A program made the translations under genes and the position numbers. DNA of 7,986 bases from Bacteroidota bacterium. Its GTDB lineage: Bacteria; Bacteroidota; Bacteroidia; Flavobacteriales; Flavobacteriaceae. Below the pieces are notes generated by a model, which saw only the letters and a program-made list of their open reading frames with translations, made no database searches and was not told the DNA's origin. Shown here in pieces: positions 1 to 5,952 of the stretch (position 1 is its first letter; every line of letters starts with the position of its first letter). The stretch lies in the NCBI GenBank assembly GCA_947483095.1, contig CANKLD010000064.1:1-7986 (forward strand), read 5' to 3'.

Positions 1-444
1 CAGTTAATTGGAGAACATAAAGCCGATTTAGACGCTATTAAATTGCACATTGAAAACTGGAAAGGTTTCGGGAAAGTTCCTTTTGCAAGACGCCATATTG
101 AAGGGAAGTTCAATAAAATATTGGATGCTTTATTTGAAAAATTAAGCTTAAGCAAAAAAGAAACTGAAATGGTTCGTTTTTCTAACCGTGTTGGAAATTT
201 ATCAGATTCTAATGATAGTCGAAAATTGGAGACTGAAAAGATATTCATCATGCGTAAAATTGATGAAGTTCAAAACGAAATCTTCCAATTAGAAAATAAT
301 ATTCAGTTTTTTGCCAATACAAGAAATGCCAAGAAAGAAAATTCAATCGTGTTGGAAGTTAGAAAAAATATAGCTATTCAAAAAGAAACACTTGATGTTT
401 GGAAAGAAAAATTGAAACAAATTAGAAGTATAAATGTAGAGTAA
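1..444 (+). CDS. DUF349 domain-containing protein, C-terminal part (5' truncated)
   Basis: The reading frame is open from the first base of the window and ends with TAA at 442-444, leaving 147 residues. A TTG at 43 could be taken as a start, but the frame continues upstream (QLIGEHKADLDAIK) with the same helical, charged character, so the true start lies to the left. The segment HIENWKGFGKVPFARR followed by a charged helix is typical of DUF349 repeats, which are three-helix units with a conserved Trp and a G-x-VP turn. The last 60 or so residues are Lys/Glu-rich and look like a coiled coil. In flavobacteria such proteins are usually several hundred residues long, so this is probably only the last quarter. 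The molecular function of the family is poorly defined. The gene closes with its own terminator and is convergent with mazG. Confidence 0.82.
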   Translation, partial: QLIGEHKADLDAIKLHIENWKGFGKVPFARRHIEGKFNKILDALFEKLSLSKKETEMVRFSNRVGNLSDSNDSRKLETEKIFIMRKIDEVQNEIFQLENNIQFFANTRNAKKENSIVLEVRKNIAIQKETLDVWKEKLKQIRSINVE

Positions 445-462
445 TCATGTTATTTTAAACAT

Positions 463-491
463 AAAAAAACCTCGCAATGCGGGGTTTTTTT
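463..491 (+). terminator. Intrinsic terminator of the DUF349 gene
   Basis: Seven A residues, a 6-bp stem (CCTCGC at 470-475 with GCGGGG at 479-484), an AAT loop and seven T residues begin 18 nt after the DUF349 stop. One stem pair is T-G, a wobble in plus-strand RNA. The same position becomes a C-A mismatch in minus-strand RNA, so the hairpin is better suited to ending the plus-strand transcript than the mazG transcript arriving from the right. The flanking A and T tracts could still make it work weakly in both directions. Confidence 0.85.
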
Positions 492-537
492 ATGAGGTAA
501 ATTGAAGGAAATGACAGAATAAACTTTTTTTTATAAA

Positions 538-1311
538 CTACATTTTCTTAGCTTCTTCCCAAAAAACATCCATTTCAGCCAAGGTCATTTCCATTAATGG
601 TTTCCCCAATTGTTGCGCTTTTGACTCTAAATATTGAAACCTCTTAATGAATTTTTTATTAGTTCGCTCTAATGCATCTTCGGGATTGATATTCAAAAAA
701 CGGGCATAATTAATCATAGAAAATAGTACATCACCAAATTCCGATTCCATTTTATCTTGGTTTCCAGCAGCTACTTCAACTTGAAATTCTTGGATTTCCT
801 CTTGGACTTTATCCCAAACTTGATGGGATTCTTCCCAGTCAAATCCCACGCCTTTAACTTTATCTTGAATTCTACTGGCTTTTACTAATGCTGGTAAACT
901 CTTAGGAACGCCTTCTAATACCGACTTTTTACCTTCTTTCAACTTCAGCTTTTCCCAGTTTTGTTTCACTTCTTCTTCATCTTTTACCACCACATTACTA
1001 TAAATATGTGGGTGACGATGAATGAGCTTTTCGCAAATTTCATTACAAACATCAGCAATGTCAAAATCGTTGGTTTCACTACCTATTTTAGCATAAAAAA
1101 CAATGTGCAAAAGTAAATCCCCGAGTTCTTTTTTAACTTCAGTCAGATTATTATCCAATATTGCATCGCCCAATTCATAGGTTTCTTCAATGGTTAAATG
1201 ACGTAAACTTTGCAAGGTTTGCTTTTGATCCCAAGGGCATTTTTCACGTAAATCATCCATTATGGATAATAATCTATCGAAAGCTTGAAGTTGATTTTTT
1301 CTGTTGTCCAT
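538..1311 (-). CDS. mazG: Nucleoside triphosphate pyrophosphohydrolase MazG
   Basis: The 257-residue product is close to the usual length of full two-domain MazG (about 260). MazG hydrolyses (d)NTPs to the monophosphate and pyrophosphate in the cytoplasm, and is thought to clear aberrant nucleotides and, in E. coli, to affect ppGpp levels. Two all-alpha MazG domains are visible. The N-terminal one has CPWDQKQT (25-32), E42-E43-x-x-E46 and E62-L-G-D65. The C-terminal one has E171-E172-x-x-E175 and E191-F-G-D194. These are the paired ExxE and ExxD metal-binding motifs. HRHPH at 98-102 and the GVP-SLPAL segment near 134-142 are also typical. The ATG at 1309-1311 fits the family N terminus. The gene lies downstream of the DUF5606 gene on the same strand, but a hairpin terminator separates them. 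I see no TAnnTTTG promoter in front of it, so it may rely on read-through or a divergent promoter. Confidence 0.95.
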   Translation of the reverse strand: MDNRKNQLQAFDRLLSIMDDLREKCPWDQKQTLQSLRHLTIEETYELGDAILDNNLTEVKKELGDLLLHIVFYAKIGSETNDFDIADVCNEICEKLIHRHPHIYSNVVVKDEEEVKQNWEKLKLKEGKKSVLEGVPKSLPALVKASRIQDKVKGVGFDWEESHQVWDKVQEEIQEFQVEVAAGNQDKMESEFGDVLFSMINYARFLNINPEDALERTNKKFIKRFQYLESKAQQLGKPLMEMTLAEMDVFWEEAKKM

Positions 1312-1340
1312 TGGAAATAATTAGATTCTTAAAGTAATTA

Positions 1341-1384
1341 GTGTAAAAATAATAAATCCTGCCAAGATCACCTCTTGACAGGAT
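1341..1384 (-). terminator. Hairpin terminator after the DUF5606 gene
   Basis: A 12-bp inverted repeat occupies 1356-1367 and 1373-1384 with a 5-nt loop. Read on the minus strand it is ATCCTGTCAAGA, loop GGTGA, TCTTGGCAGGAT, followed by a T-rich run (TTATTATTTTTA). The single non-Watson-Crick position is a U-G wobble in minus-strand RNA but a C-A mismatch in plus-strand RNA. This points to a terminator for the def/DUF5606 transcript, which ends 26 nt upstream at the DUF5606 stop codon. The T tract is interrupted, so some read-through into mazG is plausible. Confidence 0.75.
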
Positions 1385-1410
1385 AAAATTATATTCGAAA
1401 AGTAATAAAA

Positions 1411-1896
1411 TTATTTAGATTTTGTTTTTTTTGCAGATTTAGTAGCTTTTTCAGCCGTAACTTCTTTTACAACTTGATCTAAAACCTCCTCCGTATTTTC
1501 AATTTTAGGTTCTTCTTTAGAAACCAAACCTTTAGCTTGAAGCATGTTGTACCAGTTTATTATTTTTTTAATATCGGATGGATAAACTCGCTCTTGATCG
1601 TAATCAGGAAGCACTTCAAGGAAATAGGCTACTAATTTAGAATTGTCTTCTTTGTGAGAAATCGCAGGACAATTATCTTCTTTAATAGCAATTGCTCTCA
1701 TTATTTCCGTTAATAGTTTTTCTTCTGAATAGGTATAAACAGAAATTTCAGAAAGTAAGCTTACATTACTTTTTAACCCTACTGTAATTTTCTTTCCATC
1801 AATTAATGATTCGGCAACAAAACCGGTACGGGTTTGAATTTTTAACGCGAATAATCCTGGTTTTCCTGCTATTGCTAATATTTTATCTAATGTCAT
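1411..1896 (-). CDS. DUF5606 domain-containing protein, function unknown
   Basis: The 161-residue protein starts MTLDKILAIAGKPGLFAL, which I recognise as the conserved Bacteroidetes DUF5606 family; its biochemical role is not known to me. The N-terminal part (about 1-60) is predicted to be a small beta-rich domain (LFALKIQTRTGFVAESL, KKITVGLKSNVSLLSEI). A helical segment follows (about 60-125) with PDYDQERVYPSDIKKIINWYNML near its end. The last 35 residues are a low-complexity acidic then Lys/Thr/Ala-rich tail ending KKTKSK, probably disordered and possibly binding nucleic acid (inference). No signal peptide or membrane segment is visible, so it should be cytoplasmic. The start is ATG at 1894-1896. 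It lies 32 nt after def on the same strand with no intervening terminator and is probably co-transcribed with it. Confidence 0.85.
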   Translation of the reverse strand: MTLDKILAIAGKPGLFALKIQTRTGFVAESLIDGKKITVGLKSNVSLLSEISVYTYSEEKLLTEIMRAIAIKEDNCPAISHKEDNSKLVAYFLEVLPDYDQERVYPSDIKKIINWYNMLQAKGLVSKEEPKIENTEEVLDQVVKEVTAEKATKSAKKTKSK

Positions 1897-1928
1897 TTTT
1901 AATAATTTAATCTATGTATTTGAATTTT

Positions 1929-2516
1929 TTATCTTCCTTTTTTATTACAAAATTTCATTCTATAGTCAGGGCGTGCTTTCCCATCCATTATATTTTGTAG
2001 TTTTTTCTTGATCAATTGTTTCTTTAATGATGAGATTAAATCGGTGAATAAAATACCCTCAATGTGGTCGTATTCATGTTGGATCACTCGAGCTATCAAA
2101 CCGTCGAAAACTTCTGTTTTAACAACAAAATCTTCATCACAATATTCTAAAGTAATTCTTTCGTTTCTAAAAACATCTTCACGAACATCCGGAATACTCA
2201 AACAACCTTCATTAAAACCCCAAATTTCTCCTTCTTCTTTTATCATTTTTGCATTGATAAAAGTGCGCTTGAAATTTTTTAATTTCAGTTGCTCTTCTGT
2301 TGCCAATTCATCATCATCACCAAAAGCAGAGGTGTCTACAACAAATAAACGAATAGTTAATCCAACTTGAGGAGCTGCAAGTCCAACGCCAGAGGCATTG
2401 TACATGGTGTCATACATATTGGCAAGGATCTCCTTTAAATTGGAGTAATCAGATGAAATAAAATCTGCTACTTTTCTTAAAACTGGATCGCCATATCCTA
2501 CAATTGGTAAAATCAT
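1929..2516 (-). CDS. def: Peptide deformylase
   Basis: This cytoplasmic metalloenzyme removes the formyl group from the N-terminal formyl-methionine of nascent proteins and is usually essential. All three family motifs are present in the 195-residue product: G43-VGLAAPQ50 (motif I), E103-GCLS107 (motif II) and Q146-HEYDH151 (motif III). C105, H147 and H151 are the expected metal ligands, E148 the catalytic acid/base and Q50 the oxyanion residue. An acidic insertion around 64-82 (AFGDDDELATEEQ) between motifs I and II is of the kind seen in Bacteroidetes enzymes. The ATG at 2514-2516 gives the expected MILPIVGYGDPVLR N terminus. It is the first gene of the minus-strand block (def, DUF5606) and is divergent from the FUSC gene. 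Confidence 0.97.
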   Translation of the reverse strand: MILPIVGYGDPVLRKVADFISSDYSNLKEILANMYDTMYNASGVGLAAPQVGLTIRLFVVDTSAFGDDDELATEEQLKLKNFKRTFINAKMIKEEGEIWGFNEGCLSIPDVREDVFRNERITLEYCDEDFVVKTEVFDGLIARVIQHEYDHIEGILFTDLISSLKKQLIKKKLQNIMDGKARPDYRMKFCNKKGR

Positions 2517-2575
2517 TTAATAATTATTTAATATCCGAAAAATGAAATTCAGATAATTTAACATATAATTGTTGG

Positions 2576-2583
2576 CAAAAATA
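2576..2583 (-). promoter_or_regulatory. Candidate -7 element for def
   Basis: On the minus strand this reads TATTTTTG, matching the Bacteroidetes TAnnTTTG -7 consensus, and lies 59 nt upstream of the def start. No TTG is found at the usual distance further upstream (17-23 nt). In such AT-rich sequence a chance match is possible, so this is tentative. Confidence 0.3.
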
Positions 2584-2597
2584 ACAAAAAATACAAG

Positions 2598-2645
2598 TTG
2601 AAATCGGTAATTAACAAATTATATTTTAAAGTGATTCAAATCGGT
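2598..2645. repeat. 11-bp direct repeat upstream of the FUSC gene
   Basis: TTGAAATCGGT at 2598-2608 recurs as TTCAAATCGGT at 2635-2645 (10 of 11 identical), 37 nt start to start. The GC-containing core AAATCGGT stands out in an otherwise almost pure AT intergenic region. The second copy sits just upstream of the expected -33 position of the FUSC promoter, and its left part forms a small palindrome (GATTCAAATC, 2633-2642). It could be a pair of regulator sites, but this is inference and chance is not excluded. Confidence 0.35.
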
Positions 2646-2674
2646 TTTTACTTTAATTTAGATATAACAATTCA

Positions 2675-2682
2675 TACCTTTG
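2675..2682 (+). promoter_or_regulatory. Candidate -7 promoter element of the FUSC gene
   Basis: TACCTTTG matches the Bacteroidetes -7 consensus TAnnTTTG exactly and ends 17 nt before the FUSC ATG, implying a very short leader. The region where a -33 TTG would be expected (about 2649-2657) is only T-rich (TTTTTACTTTAA), with no exact TTG. The promoter may therefore be weak or depend on an activator. A near-perfect 11-bp direct repeat lies just upstream. Confidence 0.5.
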
Positions 2683-2699
2683 CTTCAACCTTATAAAAT

Positions 2700-4907
2700 A
2701 TGCTGAAATTAATACGAGATTTTACTCACGGAACCAATTTTAACAATGCAATAAAAGCAACGTTATCTGCAGTTATTCCGGTGCTTGTTTTTTCAAATTT
2801 AGGAAGTTTAGAAACGGGATTAACCATTGCACTTGGCGCTCTATTTACTTTGCCAAGCGATATTCCAAGTAATTTAAACCATAAAATTAAAGGAATTACA
2901 GTAAGTGTTTTATTTTTCTCGGTTGCCAATTTCCTTATAAATTTAACCTACCCTTATCCCATTATTTTTGTTCCTGTATTTTGTATAATGGTGTTTACAA
3001 TATCAATGTTAGCCGTTTATGGTCAACGTGCTACGATGGTTGCATTTTCAACATTATTAATCATTTCAATTTCATTTGCGCATATTCATTCGGGATGGGA
3101 AATGATCCAAAATTCACTGTTATTGATGGCCGGAGGATTGTTTTATCTTTTGATATCAGTTCTATTTCATTATTTAAATCCTCATAGATATACCGAATTA
3201 GAAATTGAAAAATGCATCCAATTAACGTCCAAATATTTAAAATTAAGGGGCGATTTATGGGAAATAGATTCTGATAGAAAAGCAATTACAAAAAAGCAAT
3301 TATTACTCCAAGTTGAACTTAATGAAGTACACGAAAACATTAGAGAGGTTTTAATTAGAAATCGAACAGATTACGGTTCGTCCCATCAAAATAGAAAAAT
3401 GTTGTTGTCTTTTGTTTCCCTAATTGAAATAATGGAACTGGCAATTTCAACCTCTTTTAATCACAACAAATTACATCAAAAATTTGACCAACATCCTTTA
3501 GTTTTAAAAACCTATCAAAATTTAGCTTATAATCTAGCTAAGAACTTAAAATCACTATCAAAAAAAATTAGAAACAGGAAAACAAATCCTATTAAAAACA
3601 ACTTAAATGATCATTTTGTAAAATTTGAAATCGCTATTGAAGAATACTCAATTTCATTAGGAAAAGAAGCTTCGGAAGGAGTATTAATGCTCACCAATAT
3701 GTTACATTATGCTGAAAAGCAAATTGGAAAAATAAATAATTTGGAGAAAATTTTTATAAATCCTTCAAAATTAAAGGACTTAAATGGAAGAGAAAAAGAT
3801 ATTGAAAAACTAATTACCAAAGATTATTATCCAATAAATACCTTAATTGAAAATTTAAGTTTTTCGTCATTGGTATTCAGACATTCACTCCGAATAACAT
3901 TAACATTGCTAATTGGATTTATTATTGGAAAATTTCTACCATTTCAAAATGTATATTGGATTTTACTAACTATTGTAGTGATCATGAGGCCAGGTTATGG
4001 TTTAACCAAAGAACGGACTTTGAATCGATTCATAGGAACAGTTGCGGGTGGTGTTATAGGATTTTTAGTATTGTCATTTGGCCTAAGTCCATTAATATTA
4101 GGTTTTTTAACAATCGTTTTTTTAATCTTGGGTTTGTCATTTAATCCTTCAAATTATAAAATTGGAACCTTATTTATTACGCTTCACGTACTATTTATAT
4201 TTGCCATTTTTAATCCTACTCAAAATGACATTATTATTTATAGAATATTAGATACAATTGTTGGAGCGATACTAGCCATTTTTGCAAATCATTTCTTCTG
4301 GCCCTTTTGGGAGTTTTTAAATACCAATGAAAATATTGAGAATTCAATTAAGGCTATTAGAAATTATTTATTACAAATTTCCCTATTTTATAATAACAAG
4401 CAAGATATTAATAGCAACTATAGATTAGCCAGAAATCAAGCGTTTATAGAAATTGGAAACCTGATGGCTTCTTTCCAAAGAATGTTGCAAGAACCAAAAT
4501 CAAAACAAAATAATTTACAGCAAGTTTATAAAATAACGGTTATAAATAATGCCATGTTGTCTTCAGCAGCATCACTTGGAACCTATACGCAAACACATAA
4601 AACTACTGATGCCTCTCAGTCCTTCAATACCGTTATTACTATTATTATATCCAATTTGGATCAAGCAATTGCTATTTTAAATGGGGGAAATGAACCAAAA
4701 AATTTAGAAAATTTAGACCGTGTATATTCTGAAATTAAAAAAATGAAAGTAGACGAAATTAATGAAAGTCAGAATTTAGATCAAGAAAATCTTAAAATAA
4801 ACTTACAAGAAATTCAGTTTATAAAAGAACAATTAATTTGGTTAGCCAATTTATCAACTAATATTTTAACTACTACAAAATCGTTAATGCAATCTCAGAA
4901 AGATTAA
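2700..4907 (+). CDS. FUSC/YccS-family inner membrane protein (fusaric acid resistance-like)
   Basis: The 735-residue product has the two-half architecture of YccS/YhfK-type FUSC proteins. A first hydrophobic block (about 18-160, roughly six membrane segments) is followed by a long Lys/Glu/Asn-rich cytoplasmic helical region (about 162-390). A second hydrophobic block (about 394-535) precedes a soluble helical C-terminal tail (about 540-735). The second block carries the family signature FRHSLRITLTLLIGF, QNVYWILLTIVVIMRPGYG (416-434) and KERTLNRFIGTVAGGVIGF (437-455). Relatives include fusaric acid and aromatic-acid (AaeB-like) efflux proteins, but the substrate here cannot be deduced; no periplasmic adaptor or outer-membrane partner gene is next to it. 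The ATG at 2700-2702 follows a TACCTTTG element closely. The gene lies between def and ruvX on the opposite strand and ends 2 nt from the ruvX stop, with no terminator between. Confidence 0.88.
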   Translation: MLKLIRDFTHGTNFNNAIKATLSAVIPVLVFSNLGSLETGLTIALGALFTLPSDIPSNLNHKIKGITVSVLFFSVANFLINLTYPYPIIFVPVFCIMVFTISMLAVYGQRATMVAFSTLLIISISFAHIHSGWEMIQNSLLLMAGGLFYLLISVLFHYLNPHRYTELEIEKCIQLTSKYLKLRGDLWEIDSDRKAITKKQLLLQVELNEVHENIREVLIRNRTDYGSSHQNRKMLLSFVSLIEIMELAISTSFNHNKLHQKFDQHPLVLKTYQNLAYNLAKNLKSLSKKIRNRKTNPIKNNLNDHFVKFEIAIEEYSISLGKEASEGVLMLTNMLHYAEKQIGKINNLEKIFINPSKLKDLNGREKDIEKLITKDYYPINTLIENLSFSSLVFRHSLRITLTLLIGFIIGKFLPFQNVYWILLTIVVIMRPGYGLTKERTLNRFIGTVAGGVIGFLVLSFGLSPLILGFLTIVFLILGLSFNPSNYKIGTLFITLHVLFIFAIFNPTQNDIIIYRILDTIVGAILAIFANHFFWPFWEFLNTNENIENSIKAIRNYLLQISLFYNNKQDINSNYRLARNQAFIEIGNLMASFQRMLQEPKSKQNNLQQVYKITVINNAMLSSAASLGTYTQTHKTTDASQSFNTVITIIISNLDQAIAILNGGNEPKNLENLDRVYSEIKKMKVDEINESQNLDQENLKINLQEIQFIKEQLIWLANLSTNILTTTKSLMQSQKD

Positions 4908-4909
4908 AA

Positions 4910-5314
4910 TTATCTCAAATAATCTTGTAGCATTATGGTAGCGGAAATTTCATCCAATAGTGCTTTATTTTTCCTTTTATTTTTATTCAAGCCGCTATCA
5001 ATCATAGTTTGAAATGCCATTTTGGAGGTAAATCGTTCATCAACGCGAACTACTGGCATATTTGGGAAAAAGCTATTGAATTTTTTTACAAAAGCGGCAA
5101 TTATTTCAGCACTTTGAGAGGGTTCACCATTCATTTGTTTGGGTTCGCCAATAAGTACTTTTTCCACATTTTCTTTAGCAAAATAATCCTTTAAAAAATC
5201 AATTGTGGTTGCTGAAGGAATGGTAGTTAATCCAGATGCAATTATTTGCAATTCATCTGTAACTGCAATTCCAGTGCGTTTTTGTCCGTAATCTATAGCG
5301 AGAATTCGAGGCAT
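4910..5314 (-). CDS. ruvX: RuvX/YqgF family RNase H-fold nuclease (putative Holliday junction resolvase)
   Basis: The 134-residue product matches the usual RuvX/YqgF length of about 135-140. Members have an RNase H-like fold. They are described both as putative Holliday junction resolvases and, from E. coli YqgF, as factors in 16S rRNA 5'-end processing; the rRNA role is probably general. Visible motifs are ILAIDYGQKRTGIAVTD (4-20, with D8 as the first catalytic Asp), VLIGEPKQMNGEPSQSA (53-69), VRVDERFTSKMA (89-100, with E93) and LLDEISATIMLQDYL (119-133, with D121). The ATG at 5312-5314 gives the standard N terminus. It begins 1 nt after the toxin stop codon, so it is very likely translated from the same mRNA as the toxin-antitoxin pair. 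It is convergent with the FUSC gene. Confidence 0.95.
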   Translation of the reverse strand: MPRILAIDYGQKRTGIAVTDELQIIASGLTTIPSATTIDFLKDYFAKENVEKVLIGEPKQMNGEPSQSAEIIAAFVKKFNSFFPNMPVVRVDERFTSKMAFQTMIDSGLNKNKRKNKALLDEISATIMLQDYLR

Positions 5315-5315
5315 T

Positions 5316-5597
5316 TTAAAATGAATTTTTGTGTTTCAAAATTGCAACAACTGAAACAGTTTCAAGTTCAATATCAACTTTAAAAACAACTTTATGGCCT
5401 TTAAAAACATAATCTCTTATATTTTCATCTTCAAAATATATGGATTTTTTAAACTGAAAAGGATTAAGTAAATCCCTGTTTAATTTTTTTATCAAATCAT
5501 TTTTAAATTTTCTTGCAGCAAGAGGTTTATCTTTTGAAATAAAATCGACTATATCATTCAAATCATAATTAAATTCATTAGTTAATTTAATCTTCAT
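5316..5597 (-). CDS. RelE/ParE-family toxin of a type II toxin-antitoxin module
   Basis: I choose the ATG at 5595-5597, giving 93 residues (MKIKLTNEFNYDLNDIVDF...). A TTG seven codons upstream (5616-5618) is also in frame, but it is a rare start and would add a non-family extension. The pattern fits the RelE/ParE fold: a first beta strand, helix pair with DLNDIVDFISKDKPLAARKF (12-31) and LIKKLNRDL (35-43), then the strand-rich C-terminal half with IRDYVFKGHKVVFKVD (60-75) and VSVVAILKHKN (81-91). Whether it cleaves ribosome-bound mRNA (RelE-like) or poisons gyrase (ParE-like) cannot be told from sequence. Its start overlaps the end of the upstream antitoxin gene by 11 nt (5587-5597), the classic translational coupling of such modules, and its stop is 1 nt from the ruvX start. 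Confidence 0.82.
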   Translation of the reverse strand: MKIKLTNEFNYDLNDIVDFISKDKPLAARKFKNDLIKKLNRDLLNPFQFKKSIYFEDENIRDYVFKGHKVVFKVDIELETVSVVAILKHKNSF

Positions 5598-5820
5598 ATT
5601 TTGATATAGTTTCTTCAAGTAAAATATCTAGCTCCTCAATAGTAGAATACACTGCAGTTCCGTTATTAATTTTATCAATTCTGGACTGAAGCATTCTTTT
5701 TTCTTCCTCAAAGGTTAACCTTTCTTCAACTATTTTTAATTCATCTGATGAAAATGTATTCAAAAATTCAAATATTTTTGCTTTAATTTCAGGTTGAAAT
5801 TCTAATCTGATTGCTTCCAT
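5587..5820 (-). CDS. Antitoxin partner of the RelE/ParE-like toxin
   Basis: This 77-residue, acidic, mostly helical protein immediately precedes and overlaps the toxin gene, the usual antitoxin position. It starts with a short strand (MEAIRLEFQPEIKAK), followed by helices (SSDELKIVEERLTFEEEKRML, in two adjoining pieces). Its C-terminal segment, VYSTIEELDILLEETISKYED (57-77), resembles the S-x-EEL-x-x-x-LE tail found in many small Bacteroidetes antitoxins and is the probable toxin-binding part. I cannot see a confident helix-turn-helix, AbrB or ribbon-helix-helix DNA-binding domain. The assignment therefore rests mainly on size, context and the overlap. The start is ATG at 5818-5820, 18 nt downstream of a TATATTTG promoter element. 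Confidence 0.72.
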   Translation of the reverse strand: MEAIRLEFQPEIKAKIFEFLNTFSSDELKIVEERLTFEEEKRMLQSRIDKINNGTAVYSTIEELDILLEETISKYED

Positions 5821-5838
5821 ACTTATTTATTTACCAAA

Positions 5839-5864
5839 CAAATATACAACATTTTTAAATTCAA
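5839..5864 (-). promoter_or_regulatory. Candidate promoter of the antitoxin-toxin-ruvX operon
   Basis: On the minus strand TATATTTG (5846 to 5839) matches the Bacteroidetes -7 consensus TAnnTTTG and lies 18 nt before the antitoxin ATG. A TTG at 5864-5862 could be the -33 element, but the 15-nt spacer is slightly shorter than usual. No other plausible promoter for ruvX is obvious outside the toxin coding region. Confidence 0.5.
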
Positions 5865-5908
5865 CTTTTATAAATTAATTCTAAAAAAAACGTTTAAAAT
5901 AGAGTTTT

Positions 5909-5936
5909 TTGCTTTTGTTTAAATACATTATCTTTG
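5909..5936 (+). promoter_or_regulatory. Promoter of dapD
   Basis: TTG at 5909-5911, a 17-nt spacer and TATCTTTG at 5929-5936 match the Bacteroidetes -33/-7 promoter pattern (TTG, 17-23 nt, TAnnTTTG). The -7 element ends 16 nt before the dapD ATG, so the leader would be about 10 nt, purely A/T-rich and without a Shine-Dalgarno motif, as is normal in this group. Confidence 0.68.
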
Positions 5937-5952
5937 CGTAAAAAATTTTAAA

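Noticed and set aside
43..444. TTG at 43 as the true start of a 133-residue gene
   Set aside because: The frame is open to base 1 with family-like sequence, so the gene is cut by the window edge and the TTG is internal.
1356..1384. Inverted repeat as part of a mobile element or CRISPR-like array
   Set aside because: It is a single copy with a 5-nt loop and a following T-rich tract; it is explained by a terminator.
2008..2370. Plus-strand ORF of 120 codons
   Set aside because: It lies fully antisense to def, whose motifs are complete; its Ser/Lys-rich product has no recognisable domain.
3061..3285. Minus-strand ORF inside the FUSC gene
   Set aside because: It is antisense to an intact membrane-protein coding region and has no family features; the same applies to the other short ORFs at 2726-2929, 2981-3187 and 3956-4144.
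5598..5618. TTG-initiated seven-codon extension of the toxin
   Set aside because: The ATG at 5597 gives the expected toxin N terminus and the usual short overlap with the antitoxin gene.
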